Source of the DNA: Dimargaris cristalligena
Lineage: Eukaryota; Kickxellomycota; Dimargaritomycetes; Dimargaritales; Dimargaritaceae
NCBI GenBank assembly: GCA_027576995.1
Contig: JANBQC010000007.1
Location: forward strand, 1 to 64,000
DNA length: 64,000 bases
Direction of reading: 5' to 3'
Both the position numbers and the translations under genes were made by a program. Numbering within the stretch: position 1 is the stretch's first letter; each line of letters begins with the position of its first letter. Shown piece by piece: positions 11,550-22,600 of the stretch. The notes beneath the pieces are model-generated. The model saw nothing but the letters and a program-made list of their open reading frames with translations. It had not been told where the DNA came from and did not search any database.

Positions 11550-14087
11550 CAACCGCAGACCATTACGATCATGGCAGATTACCCATTTAGGCTAGCCCCT
11601 TGGCTCCAATGACTGCATGGTTCCCTCTCACTGGCTAGTGGAGTTCAAAAGGAATGGCGTTCATTTCCAGATCGGCTGATTTCTTCTTGTAGCCCAACTC
11701 ACCTTAAGCAAACCATTGGCACAATCGTGACTATTCTATATATCGAACCTCGGGTGTGTATCCAGTATAGTTACACCTACAATCCACAAACTGATATTAT
11801 TTTGTGAAGTGAAAGTATGCGAACTCACACAATACATATTACATATCCTACCAAAAATATTGCCTCTATATTCATGTTTATACCGCCCGCATTGTTCAGT
11901 TTTATATGACCATCCCTACGTCAATTCCGCCTTTTGTTGGGTCAGCTATTGGCATATGACTTATTCGCCACTGCGGTATCCCCCAAGTATAATTTAGTGA
12001 TAATAAACCTTAAATCCCAATCAGACGCCATACCTGTATAGTTGAGACCCAGCAACCAAGTGTAGTCGCCAAGTTGGGCATAGAATTGGGATAAAATTTC
12101 AGCGAAGGATTCGGTTCAAGCGATACGTCTTTGGGGACTAGGAAATGGATGGGGTTCTGACAAGCGAACCCGACTATTAGCTAGGAGAATAAATTATCAT
12201 GGATCTGATCCTTATTGCGCCATTGAAATGAACACATGGGAGAGGCTCAACTGAGCAGTACAACGAATAATCTGTCGGATGGAGCAAATATTGCTGGTTA
12301 AAAATATTTTCCCATACACATATTGCATCCAAGGGGAAACTCCGACCTGAATAATCTGGAGGACGGCCAACCCAACCATACCCCCCTTCAGGAGGATAAC
12401 CCGCTGATATACATGGGGGTCCAATCTACCCCCCTAATGGAGGAGGACGACCCTCTCCCGTCAACACAAGAACTACACCCCGCCCCAGAGGGATAAAACT
12501 AGCCACCTACCCAGCGGACTGGGATTCTGTGTCTTTAAATAAATTACTATTATTTACCAAAATGCCTACAGTTATTTCGCATCTACCCTGCTCCACTCAG
12601 CTCCATTTTCCTCACCCTTCATCCTGCCCTACTCGGCACTAGGTTACAATATCATTGATAACCCTATACAGCTGGGCCGAATTTCACCCATTTGAATAAC
12701 AGCTGGTTAATAAACAACCCCTCACTAGAAAGTACTGTATAATATAATCTAAAGTCTGCCTGTATTTATGATAAGAGGGCAACTGCACGATGAGAACGAA
12801 TAATACAATGAAAAGCTGTGTCTTACCAGGCTGGCCAAAACCCCCGGCTATAAAAAAACTGGGGAAACAGCAGACTTGGCTGGCATGGAAAAGACGTTCA
12901 GTCGGCCGCACTCCGGGATCCAGCAGTGTCGGCTGCACTCGACATTTGGACGATGTCTGACCCGGAAAATTGTACCTTCTGACAGGGCAGATGACAATAC
13001 CCGGGCGATGAAGTTATTTACCATTTTCTAATAAGATAATAACAGATGAAGATATTGTTAAGGTGCTTACAAAAATACTGTAAAAAAATAATAATTGCAG
13101 TAGACGACTCGTCATTAGTGACCGCATACTTCCATTTTCATCAAGAATGAAGCTGCCATTGCATGTCGGCTATAACCTATCCTAGACTATGTGACAATCC
13201 ACGTCCGTAGCTTAGCTCAGGGGCACCGAGTTCTTTTAAAGCTAAGAAGAGCGGTATAAACCCCTGTTAGCTCGGTTAATACAACAATCAATAGGTGACA
13301 ATAATAGTTTGCTGCTGTTCAAAGTATTTCAAATTGACTGTAAATCAAATGGTCAGTCGGGCTACACTTCATAGATAACAGTCTGCTTGAGTCGTAACTA
13401 TGGAAACGTGGACATCCTTCAAACAACCAGCTGCAATCAGGCGCACTGTATTTCTTGCTGAGCATGGACACCCAGTTACATGTAACAATTAGAGTATATA
13501 TCCTCTGGTATGCATGTCAATTGAAAAGTTAACCATATTACTAGGAGAGTCGCAGCAGTGGCATACGGCTGAAGTGCCCACAAGAAAAGTCGGGCGCTAT
13601 GGTGGCTTGGTTGATAGCTTGGATCTATAGATAAGACTTTGGCGTATCAGCTTACATTTTATCACCCAACGCCAATATGGATTTCAGTATTTTTAAAAAC
13701 ATACCTGCAGTTGGCAGTTTCAAGTGGTATGTATTTATTTTAGGCCAATGGGCCTTTAAATCCACCCGGCCGCCCGGACTGAACTAACTAGGTTAAACTA
13801 CAATACCGGTGAGCTCCCGCTGGCTAAATAGATGGCAAGTAAGTTAAATGCAAAGTACCTATAGATGCAACAAGCGGCAGTAAATAGTCCACAAAAATGG
13901 GCGAGGGATACAAAGCCTAAATCAAACTAACAATGACAATGCCCAAGAGAACAGCAGTGAAAAAAAGAGGGATATGCAATAAAATAAAAACCGGTGAATA
14001 GCGACAATGTGGGTGGGCAATAGTACTGGTGAAATGACCAGGCTGGTTTTCTGCTTATCCAGGACCCTGGGCACAGGCCTTCAATAA
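11550..14087. other. 2.5-kb spacer with a dispersed repeat copy
   Basis: No gene supported. It holds one copy of a dispersed repeat (listed separately) and short AT-rich frames such as 11809-11997 and 12684-12938 without coding support. The 3' end of the LRR gene on the minus strand is at the right edge. Confidence 0.5.
12237..12691. repeat. Dispersed repeat, copy A (two blocks)
   Basis: The block at about 12237-12320 resembles 37791-37890 (shared order: GCTCAAC, AC-GAA, GGATG, GCTGGTT/ACTGGTT, TTTTCCC-TACA). The block at 12661-12691 matches 37902-37932 at 29 of 31 positions, both differences being C/T transitions. In copy A the blocks are about 340 bp apart; in copy B they are nearly adjacent, so A carries an insertion or B a deletion. 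No terminal repeats or protein found. Confidence 0.65.
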
Positions 14088-16687
14088 TTAAGATGAGCGC
14101 GGAATACGGTCCCGCAAATACTCAAGAACGGCGAGAGTGCCTAGACGTAACGTTTGGAACCGAGGAAATAGGAACGAGTTTCCCTCGAGGCTCAGTGTCT
14201 GCAGGGTGGTGTTAAGCCCGAGGGTAGCCGGAATGGAGCCAATGTCATTATTAGCTAAGTTGAGGCGCAGCAGTCCTTTGAAAGCAGTTGGGAACGGAAT
14301 ACTGGTAACCTTGTTATGGTCGAGGTTCAGATTATCCAGCTTGGGGAAGAGTGACTGGACCGGGTAGATGGGGGTCTTGGTGAGCAAATTATCGGCTAGG
14401 ACGAGCTCTTGTAGATTGGGGAAAGGCAGTTGGTTGACCGGGACCATCAGATCGGGACATACGCCGGGCTGGCCATTAGCCTCAAGCGGGAGCTCCTGGA
14501 CCAGGGCGGGCCATTCTGTAATGCGGTTGTTGGACAGGTTCAGCACTCGTAGGGACGGCAGCTGGGGAAGGTGGTGGGCATCACCCTCAGGGCCGGCCGC
14601 GGTCCACCAGGGGAAAGTGGTGATGCGGTTATGCGATAGGTCTAAATAAGTCAGCGAATTATGGTATGAGACAATCAGAGAGCGAGGAAAAGCCGGTAGG
14701 GCGTTGCGGGCCAGTTGAACATCGCGGGGCTGGAAAGGAATTCGGTCAATATCCTGAGGGGCCAATTGGGTCAGGCCCAGCGACGCGAGCCTGAGGGTGA
14801 GTAGTCGAATGTGCTGGTCCTCGAAATTATCGGGAATGGCACTTGAGGTCGACGGCTCGTCGGAATCACCCTTATGGATAGTCGGCTGAATGACGGCATG
14901 GAGTAAGGGAGTGCTACTGGCCACAGCCACAGCCAGGGACTCGGGCTCTACCTCAGGGGCAGTTGGCTCGGCCGGGGGAGTGGGCTCCTCGACGGCAGTG
15001 GCCGGCTCGGGTGGAGCTATTTCAGCGGCTGGGGCATTATTCGCGGAACCGATTGGTTGGTCAGGCGAAGAGGCTTCGTTCTCTACCGCCTGTGTCCAGG
15101 GGACTAGGGCCACCTCGACAGGCCCCAAGGGATCTTCAAAGGACCCCGCAATATCCTCGGGGGAAAGGCGATTCCGGAGACGGGATAACATGGTGGACGT
15201 GTTGTTACCTAAGCTGTACACTCGAAAGGGGTTGCCGGCGAAAAGCAGCACCTTCAGAGAATCCAATAGACCCAATCGAAGGGGAAGTTGGCTGAATTCG
15301 TTGGCGGAGATATCCAGTCGGCTGATGTGGCCGAGACGGTAGATGGCGACGGGGAGGGAGGTGAGCTTATTCGCATTGGCGTCCAGAGTTAAGAGCCCGG
15401 GACAGTGGTCGACCAGAGGGCCCAGGGTAACTAGGCGATTATAGGACAGGCTAAGCTCCTTTAAATTACCCATGTGGATGCGAAGGCCGGTTAGGTCCAT
15501 GGTGGAAGGGGCGGTTCCTGCAGCGGATGCAATGACGCCCAGGCCTACGGGGCTCACCATGGTGTTGGAGTGGAGGTCAAGCGAAGTGAGGCGATCAAGG
15601 CGGATATCGATCGACCCCTTTGGCGGAAGCGACTGCGGGGGCAACAGAAACAGGCATCGCAAACGGTTCTCGGCGGCATTCAAATCCAGCAGGCGAGCGC
15701 ATTGCCACCAGTCGGTAGGTAATACCTCCAGCTTGTTCTTGGCTACATTCAAGTTCGTCAGAGAACTTAATTGACCTAGATCGGCGGGAAGTTCGGTGAG
15801 TTGGTTTTCAGATAAATCCAAACGGGCCAGCGAAGTGGCCCAGGTGACCATATATCCCCCAGGAATAGTAGTTAGTGAATTCCGGGCCATACGCAGTTCC
15901 ACCAAGTCAAGGGCAAAGAGACCCTCGGGGATGTCCGTTAGGAGATTGTCGGTCAGGTTCACCGTCTGCAGGCCCTTTAGCTCAGCAATTTCCTTAGGCA
16001 AAGTCATTAGCTGGTTGTGACTCAGATCCAACATGGCCAATGCGGCGAGATTAATGATGCGGGCGTCCACGGAGGTTATGGCATTATTGCTCATAACTAG
16101 GCGGGTAAGGTCGACGCTCTCCCACCAGCGGCCACTATTGCCGGATAGGCTGAAGCTTTTGGTAGTCGGGTTTTCACTAAGGTCCATAATATTGTAAACG
16201 CCTTCGGGAATAGTGGTGAGGCCACGACTGGATAAATTCAATTGACCTGTGTGGGATAGATAATTTATTCGCAAGACATATATTCCGCCGGAGAAACCAG
16301 TGGTGAGTTCGGGATGGTTAATAACGCCCTTCATTTTGTCGAGCAGGCTATTTTTGGTCCGACTCGCCATTCATCCGCCAATATATGGGACTTGGTTGAC
16401 GCGACAGGTGGGTCTAGGTTAACAGCATATTGACCGCTGGGGAAAATTCAAAAGCAAAGGTCGCGAGAGAGGAGTTCCGCGACGGCCAACGAACCCGTAA
16501 TGGTGCCTAATGGACCTTGGTCCCGCCGAATGAAATACAGCCCAATTCTAAAAATAAACTTACCTGAACCGCGGGCCGACTGCAATACCCCGGGGCTAAC
16601 ATAGTTGGGGTCTTGGTTCTCGGACTCATTGTTAAAGCCCGCGGAGGTGGACTTCAGCTCCGCCCGAAAACGGCGAAAGGAAGACAT
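14088..16687 (-). CDS. LRRC40-like leucine-rich repeat protein (760 aa, 2 exons)
   Basis: Exon 1 is 16564-16687, exon 2 14088-16246; the intron (16247-16563, donor GTAAGT, acceptor CACACAG) keeps the frame. The junction recreates the LRRC40 family start: a VLQSARGSG segment followed by QLNLSSRGLTTIPEGVY, then GRWWESVDLTRLVMSNN, close to the vertebrate pattern. The ATG at 16370 is intronic read-through, not the start. About 16-20 repeats of the LxxLxLSxNxLTxLPxx type form an N-terminal array (roughly residues 40-420) and a C-terminal array (560-760), split by a Pro/Glu/Ala-rich linker of about 100 aa. LRRC40 proteins are intracellular; their role is poorly known, and I infer only a protein-protein scaffold. 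The linker makes it longer than the roughly 600 aa of vertebrate LRRC40. Confidence 0.9.
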
Positions 16688-16850
16688 GGTAAAGCGGGTG
16701 AAGGGGGTTGCGATTGGGCGATGGGAGTGGACTTGGCCCTGGTACGAGGCTATAGAAGAAACAAATAACGAAGACTATGTGGAAGGAATGGGACGGACGA
16801 AGTGGAAGGGCGGTGGATGGCTAAATGGGCTCACTTCAACCCCGACAACC

Positions 16851-16857
16851 CTTTATA
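16851..16857 (-). promoter_or_regulatory. TATA box (TATAAAG)
   Basis: CATATAAAG on the minus strand, about 165 bp upstream of the ATG at 16687 of the LRRC40-like gene. Confidence 0.5.
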
Positions 16858-17488
16858 TGGGCCCACTTTTAATCCAAGCCCGGGTTGGGCGCAGTGCATT
16901 GACTGTCAATCCACATAAAACCCACGCAGCCAGCGTAGTATGAACCAATGATACAGTGGCCGGGCCTTCAATACAACTAAACCTACTGATGCACCTCTTT
17001 ACATCTATTACGTATTCTGGGCCAACTACACTCTAGAATCATCGATTACCTTTGGTCATTGTGGAACGACCATATGTATGTATGATAATAGAAGAATCAC
17101 GAGGTTGCCAGTGATCCCAAAGCTGCTAGGCATTGTTAGTCGTGGACCAAATATTATCATATAGGTTAACCTGATGGGAACAAATAAAAGTCGGTGAACT
17201 ACTGTGTCTCTTTATTGCTTAAATGATTGAAAAGGTATCCAAAATTAATTCGTATACACCAACGCTATTCCAATACTGAAGAAATACCAACTACAGCCTA
17301 CTCAGCGGCAGCCTAATCGATAGTAATGGGCAGTCGACTGGGCATCTGTAATAACCGGATAAAATTATTTCAGCTGACAACAGAAACAACACCGGTGCGG
17401 TGATTATTGAATAGTGACATAGATAAAATACATACCCCGCAGGGAATCATGGAGAGGACATTGCCGGAATTACACGCCAGTCCGTCAT
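16858..17488. other. Spacer between LRRC40-like and TFB3 genes
   Basis: AT-rich; contains the upstream region of the LRRC40-like gene and the 3' flank of TFB3. No gene or RNA seen. Confidence 0.5.
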
Positions 17489-18789
17489 CTACTGTGGTTC
17501 GGCCGCCTCGGGATTAGGTGACAGCCCGGTTAGGGGGGCGATGGTCAGCCCGGTAAAGGCCGCCTCGAGGGCCCGTTCGTGTGCGAAAGTGGCGGAATAA
17601 CCCCCGGATATCAATACCTGCACATTCTGCAGCGAATTCGAGATGGGGTCGTAATAGTCCGTCCGAAGGGTGAATCCGTCCACGGGGCCGTACTGGTCGT
17701 CTAAGGGGGAGAATTCCTCCCCGTCGACGTCCATGAAATCATCGTCGTGGGCCTGGTCCATCCAACTGTGGTCCTGGAGGGCCGAGTCGTGGGACCGGAA
17801 CGAATGTGAGGAGGATTCTTCCTGCTGCCGCCGCATCGACGACCGCTTCAGGGTAATGGCCCGCTGAGCTAAAATGTCCCGGGCCGCCTGGTTCGAGGTC
17901 GCCAGTTGGTTAATAATGCTCGATTTTTCGGAGGTACGGGCCAGCTCCTCCTTTTCCAGCTGCTGTAGATACATTTGGCGCTGGACTTCCTTATCGGCCT
18001 TCTCTTGTTCCAGGCGGTAGTTGAACATTCGCTCTTCGCGCTGGGCCCGCGCTAAATTGGCCGCAATACTGTCCCGATTCTCAAGCGCAAACTTCTGGAT
18101 CCGCTCCTCCGTTTCTTCAACATCGATCCCGTTGACGAGGTTGAAGGCTAGGTAGAGCGACCATGGTTTAAGGAGGATGAATACGTACAAATAGAGAACC
18201 GAGTGACGTTAGCGAATAGGCAGAACAATACCATTTATTCCAGTTCCAAGAAAGTAGGTTAAAGGTGTTTGAATCCATTGCGCAACCCTCAGCTTAGCTT
18301 ATCGATAGAGCAGTTGCGCAAAAAACCTAGAACTAAACTGAGAGAAGATCCGCGATACATCAAACCGAGCCAACTAAAGCAAACTAAATGTATGCTTATA
18401 TATAAAATTTAAAAGAAATCCAACTCAATCCACTTACTGATATCTTCCACCTCCTCCAGGTAGTCGTTGTACTGCCGCACGTCCTTAAAGTCACCCGGTC
18501 TTTTATTAAAGTTACGGGCGATGCGCTTCCGCACCTGCAATTCTCGTTCCACTTTCAGGTCCTCGAAGCGTTGCGTCCAGAAATTGGTTTTCCGCAGAAT
18601 TCGCTGGCACACGGGGCAAGGCGCCGGGCCCAACGAGAAGAGCCGGTCGATACAGGATTCGCACATCTTATGGTAGCAGGGGGGAACCAGAAGTTTCATG
18701 CCCGGGTTGAGGTACCGATCGCTCTTGCAAATCGGACACACATCCTCGGCGGAACTATAGGGGGGCAAGAAGCGGTCCTGCTGGTACAT
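17489..18789 (-). CDS. tfb3: TFIIH subunit TFB3/MAT1 (336 aa, 2 exons)
   Basis: RING-finger assembly factor of the CDK-activating kinase. In TFIIH it bridges the CDK7/Kin28-cyclin H pair to the core and supports phosphorylation of the RNA polymerase II C-terminal domain in the nucleus. Exons 18438-18789 and 17489-18147, joined by a 290-nt intron (donor GTAAGT, acceptor CTACCTAG); 1011 nt, in frame. The ATG at 18789 gives MYQQDRFLPPY; the longer upstream frame is 5' UTR. C3HC4 RING ligands: C18, C21, C38, H40, C43, C46, C58, C61. Then comes RKTNFWTQRFEDLKVERE, and across the junction EVEDITFNLVNGIDVEE, the MAT1 signature. A coiled coil follows (about 130-215) and a C-terminal hydrophobic tail that in the family contacts CDK7 and cyclin H. 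Human MAT1 is 309 aa; the extra length is a Ser/Asp-rich insert near 240-270. Confidence 0.93.
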
Positions 18790-19650
18790 GGTGGAATATT
18801 CCGAATGAGAGTATGTAAGGAGAAGAAGGGGGAGAGGAAGGGTAATGCAAATAAAATGGCAGCAAATGAAACGGGTAGAGTAGGTAGAGGAGAATGAAGC
18901 GGGGAAAAGGAGAGTAAACAAACGGGAGGCTGCCTATAGTGGCTTTTAATATAAGAGGCTATCAAACAAGAATAGTTGAGTGCATGCTACTATATCCACG
19001 AACCCTACAGCGACTCGGCTCACCTTGGGAATGGGCATGTCTAGTTTATACCCAGGACTTTCCTGGCTTAACTGGCTAAATACAACAAAGGGCAGCGGAA
19101 ACTCTTACTTTGGTGGGTACCAGATTGGCCAGGGCATTAATAGCGATGGTTATTCAATAACATATTAGCCGCGGTATCACTAATACATGGTATACCTAAA
19201 TGCCTTTTATACCAAACCATTTCGAATGCAGTTGCTAGCCACCTACTACTTAAACGGGCCCTGGCTGGGTGGTTATTTACCAGCGAAGGGTTGGGTGAGA
19301 TGTCATTATGAGAATATTTATTACACGAGGCGCAATCAAAACCGAGGGAGAGAAGGGGGAGACAGAAACCACAAATTATAATATACGGTAGCAAACACCA
19401 TTAGAGCACTAAACGCCATTATAAAGACATAGAGCACTGGTCATGGACATTAGTGGTTATTAATAATTTAAAAACATATATATACCAACATAGGGGGGTG
19501 GAGAAGTTGAGCGAAAAACAGGACAGAAAAAAGAAAAGGGAGGTCTAATCAATCCGGTCATGAAATATAGAGTGGTGCACTGCCTATTAGACCGAGGCTA
19601 TTTTAACAAACCATCACTTACATATCTCCCAGTTTTAATACCATTGGAGA
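18790..19650. other. Spacer between TFB3 and MED13 genes
   Basis: Upstream region of TFB3 (pyrimidine-rich leader on the minus strand) and AT-rich 3' flank of MED13. Short frames (18980-19168, 19187-19381) lack support. Confidence 0.5.
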
Positions 19651-22600
19651 TCAATCAGACGCCGACGACTCCAACTGGGCAAACAGCCACTGAATACGCT
19701 GCAGCATGACAATCGGCAGAGGCATGAATCGCCAGTAATGCGACGGCACCAGTAACCGTTCGCCGGCGTATCCGTAGGCCTCTTCCCAAGTCAGAACTGA
19801 TCCATCATCGGTGCCCCCACTACTCTTGGAGGAGAACGAGGCAGAAGGTTCCGCTACAGTGTCCGGCTGGTTATGTAGAAGCGACCAGTGGTTCAAGTAG
19901 GACAACTGGTGGAGGTGGCGAAGGGTTTCCCGCATAACGGCAGTCACGGCCTGGCTTCCGGAGGGACGTAGCATACGGATTTCGGTACAGAACTGACGTA
20001 CTGGGGCGGAGGAGTCATCAATCACCGCAGTCCGGCCACTCGATGCGGCAGTAGACGGGGTCCGCGATAAGGAATTTCCTCCGTTACTGTGGCGATAGTC
20101 GGCCGGCGAGAAAGCACGGAGGAGATAGCCCGTTGCTTTAGAAAAAAGGGGAGGGGGAACGGTCCCGCAGGCATCGGAAGTGGCGGGCAGCAGTTGCTGG
20201 TGGTTGAAAATAAAGGCCTGAACGGACCCACTGTTGGTCTCCAGGTGTTCATGCCAGTCACTCCCCGCCACTCCGCGTGCACCAAGAGGGGTGTTTTTGT
20301 TGGACTTGTCGAGGAGTCCGCCCATCTGCTTGCTCGGCAAATTGCCCGAGTTTTCCCGCCGCAGTGGTCGGCCGGGAATGGCGTGGCTTGCCGGAGATTT
20401 ATCCCACGGCGAGCCACCACCACTGCTGCCCGTTTTCATCAACGGGCTGGTATCGGACCCTGACGATCGGTGGGGCGGTTTGACTGTTTCTGCAGGATCA
20501 GCGGGGTTGGCGAGTGCGAAGAAGGTCGATTTGGGGTAGACAGACAGCAGGGACACACTGGGGTGCTCGCCCAGAAGACGATCCCACGCCAGCCATTCGG
20601 CTTCGCCAAGCGAACCAATTCGGGAAATGACAAATTTGAACGACAGGCCATAGACCGTATCCAGGGCTCGCGTTTTGAGCCACAGCTTAGCCAGTACCGC
20701 CGAATCAACTACACGAGTGCAAGGACGCGGGGGAGTGATACCTGGCCCGGCCGATGAGGTGTTTTCGTATACCGACAGGTCCATCATCTGGCCCCGGACA
20801 TCGATCCACACCGCCAGTACCCAACGGCCACTCAGTGTCGGGGAATAAAAGAGGTGAATCGTGGTATTGGAGTCGATGGGGGATACGAAAGGAAGCGAAG
20901 TCTTGACCACCGAGAACTGCAGCTGGGTAGGTCGGGAACGGGCTAGAGTAATCGGTGGGGTAAAACTACGGCCCCACAGCTGTTGGAGTTCTTCGGCGGA
21001 TAAACCAAGCGTCGAGGGTTTACCCCATGATTTCCAGCGTTTGGTAGGAGTGGAGGCCGTATCGGCGGACGAAGAGGGGGGGTACAGGGAATACAGGGCC
21101 CGATAGCATTTGGTGTAGACGCTAAAGGCAAGGGCGCGCAAGTCAACCCGACTGCCCAATGAATAGACCCGGGTGATGGTGGTGGGGTTCAGGATCTGGA
21201 AATTGAGCTGAGTGTCAGACCGAAGGGAGCCCTTTCGATTGTTTCGCCACACTGCCTGGAGCATTCGTATACAATTGCAGAGTTCGAAGATGGAGGCAGG
21301 GGTGGGGGAGGGGTTGATTAAGTAGACCATAATATGCTGTGAGGTTTCGGCTGGGGCCTGCCACTGGCCCGGAGGGAGGTCTTCCATGGGATACCGACCC
21401 CGAAGGGCCACTCCTAGCCGCTCGCAAGCGAGCATAAAGTGCCGCAACCGCTGGTCGGGAACGGGCGGTTCCGTACCCGAAGGAACGGGATCCACTACTG
21501 GGACTAGCCAGGAGGGGAGGGCATCCATCTGACCCGGGGCGTGGGTGCCTAATCGGGCGGTCTGGTAGGAAATACTGAGTTCCTTCAAATACCACGTCAC
21601 GGCTCGGGTCAGGTACTCGTCCTCCGAATTACGGGTTTGGCACGGAACGAGGGCGAAGTAAGTGATGTCCTTGGGCGCGGATACGGGACTAAGCTGTAGC
21701 TTTTCCCATAGGGGTAGAATCGTCGAGTCGGCTTGTAAATGCAACGCCCCTTGGCTAGTATGCTCCCGCTCGGCTGGATTAGGCACAGGCGGATGTTGCC
21801 GATTTAAAACGGGCGGGTAATGGTAGCCTACTACCAATTCGGGCTCAGGAAGACGTTCCAAGTCCGAGTCGGCGCTGCGTTTCTTCTTAATGTAGGATTT
21901 ACCGAGCGACATACTGTAGGGACTTGATTCGGGGATTTGGGCCAGCTGAGCTAGGGACAGAGGGCCCTTGAACATAATGGGTTCTCCCTCCATACTGGGG
22001 AATGAGAGGGGATTGATGGATTTGCCCGTTAACCGAGCCCAGCCTCCCTGTAAGGTGTGTTGTAATTCAATGACGGTGGTCGTATCTTGGTGAAGAAGAA
22101 GAGATCGTACCAGCGAAGGGCGAGAGCTGGACTCGGTCGTGCCGGTATTGGATTTGGCCGGGCGGTGGGTCGATGCTGCTCCTGGCCGCGGGAGGGAGGA
22201 GGCCACGCCGGCGGACATTTCCGGGCCCATATAGGCTCCCAGGGCCGCCTGTTGGCACAAGATCCTGACCACCTCTAAGAAGGACTCGTGGGATAGGGAC
22301 TCTCGGCCCGAATCGAGGGGGGAAAGTACGAGGTGGGGCGAAGGGACAGTCTGGCCGGTCTCGTCAAAGGGAGACATATGCCGGGAGGATGGAGTAGGAG
22401 TGGCTCGCATAGTAGCCGGATCACGGCCCTGAAGGGGATTTGCGGGAGGAAAATAGGATAGAAAGCTGCGTCGATTGGGAAATCCCGCCACCGGTGCTGA
22501 GGACCGAAGGGGGAGGGTATCGGCAGCGGAAGGAGCCCGTTGGTCGTTCTGGGAACGCGAACCACACTGGTTGGACATGGTGGATTGCGTCTCCGATAGG

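Noticed and set aside
12684..12938. Minus-strand frame near repeat copy A
   Set aside because: It is hydrophobic only through T-rich sequence and overlaps the dispersed repeat.
13200..13280. tRNA-like TAGCTCAG near 13213
   Set aside because: There is no matching B box, acceptor stem or anticodon arm downstream.
14890..15342. Long plus-strand frame opposite the LRR gene
   Set aside because: It is the antisense shadow of the GC-rich Pro/Glu/Ala linker of the LRRC40-like gene.
16247..16370. ATG at 16370 as start of the LRR protein
   Set aside because: It lies inside the intron; splicing from 16564 to 16246 restores the conserved N-terminus.
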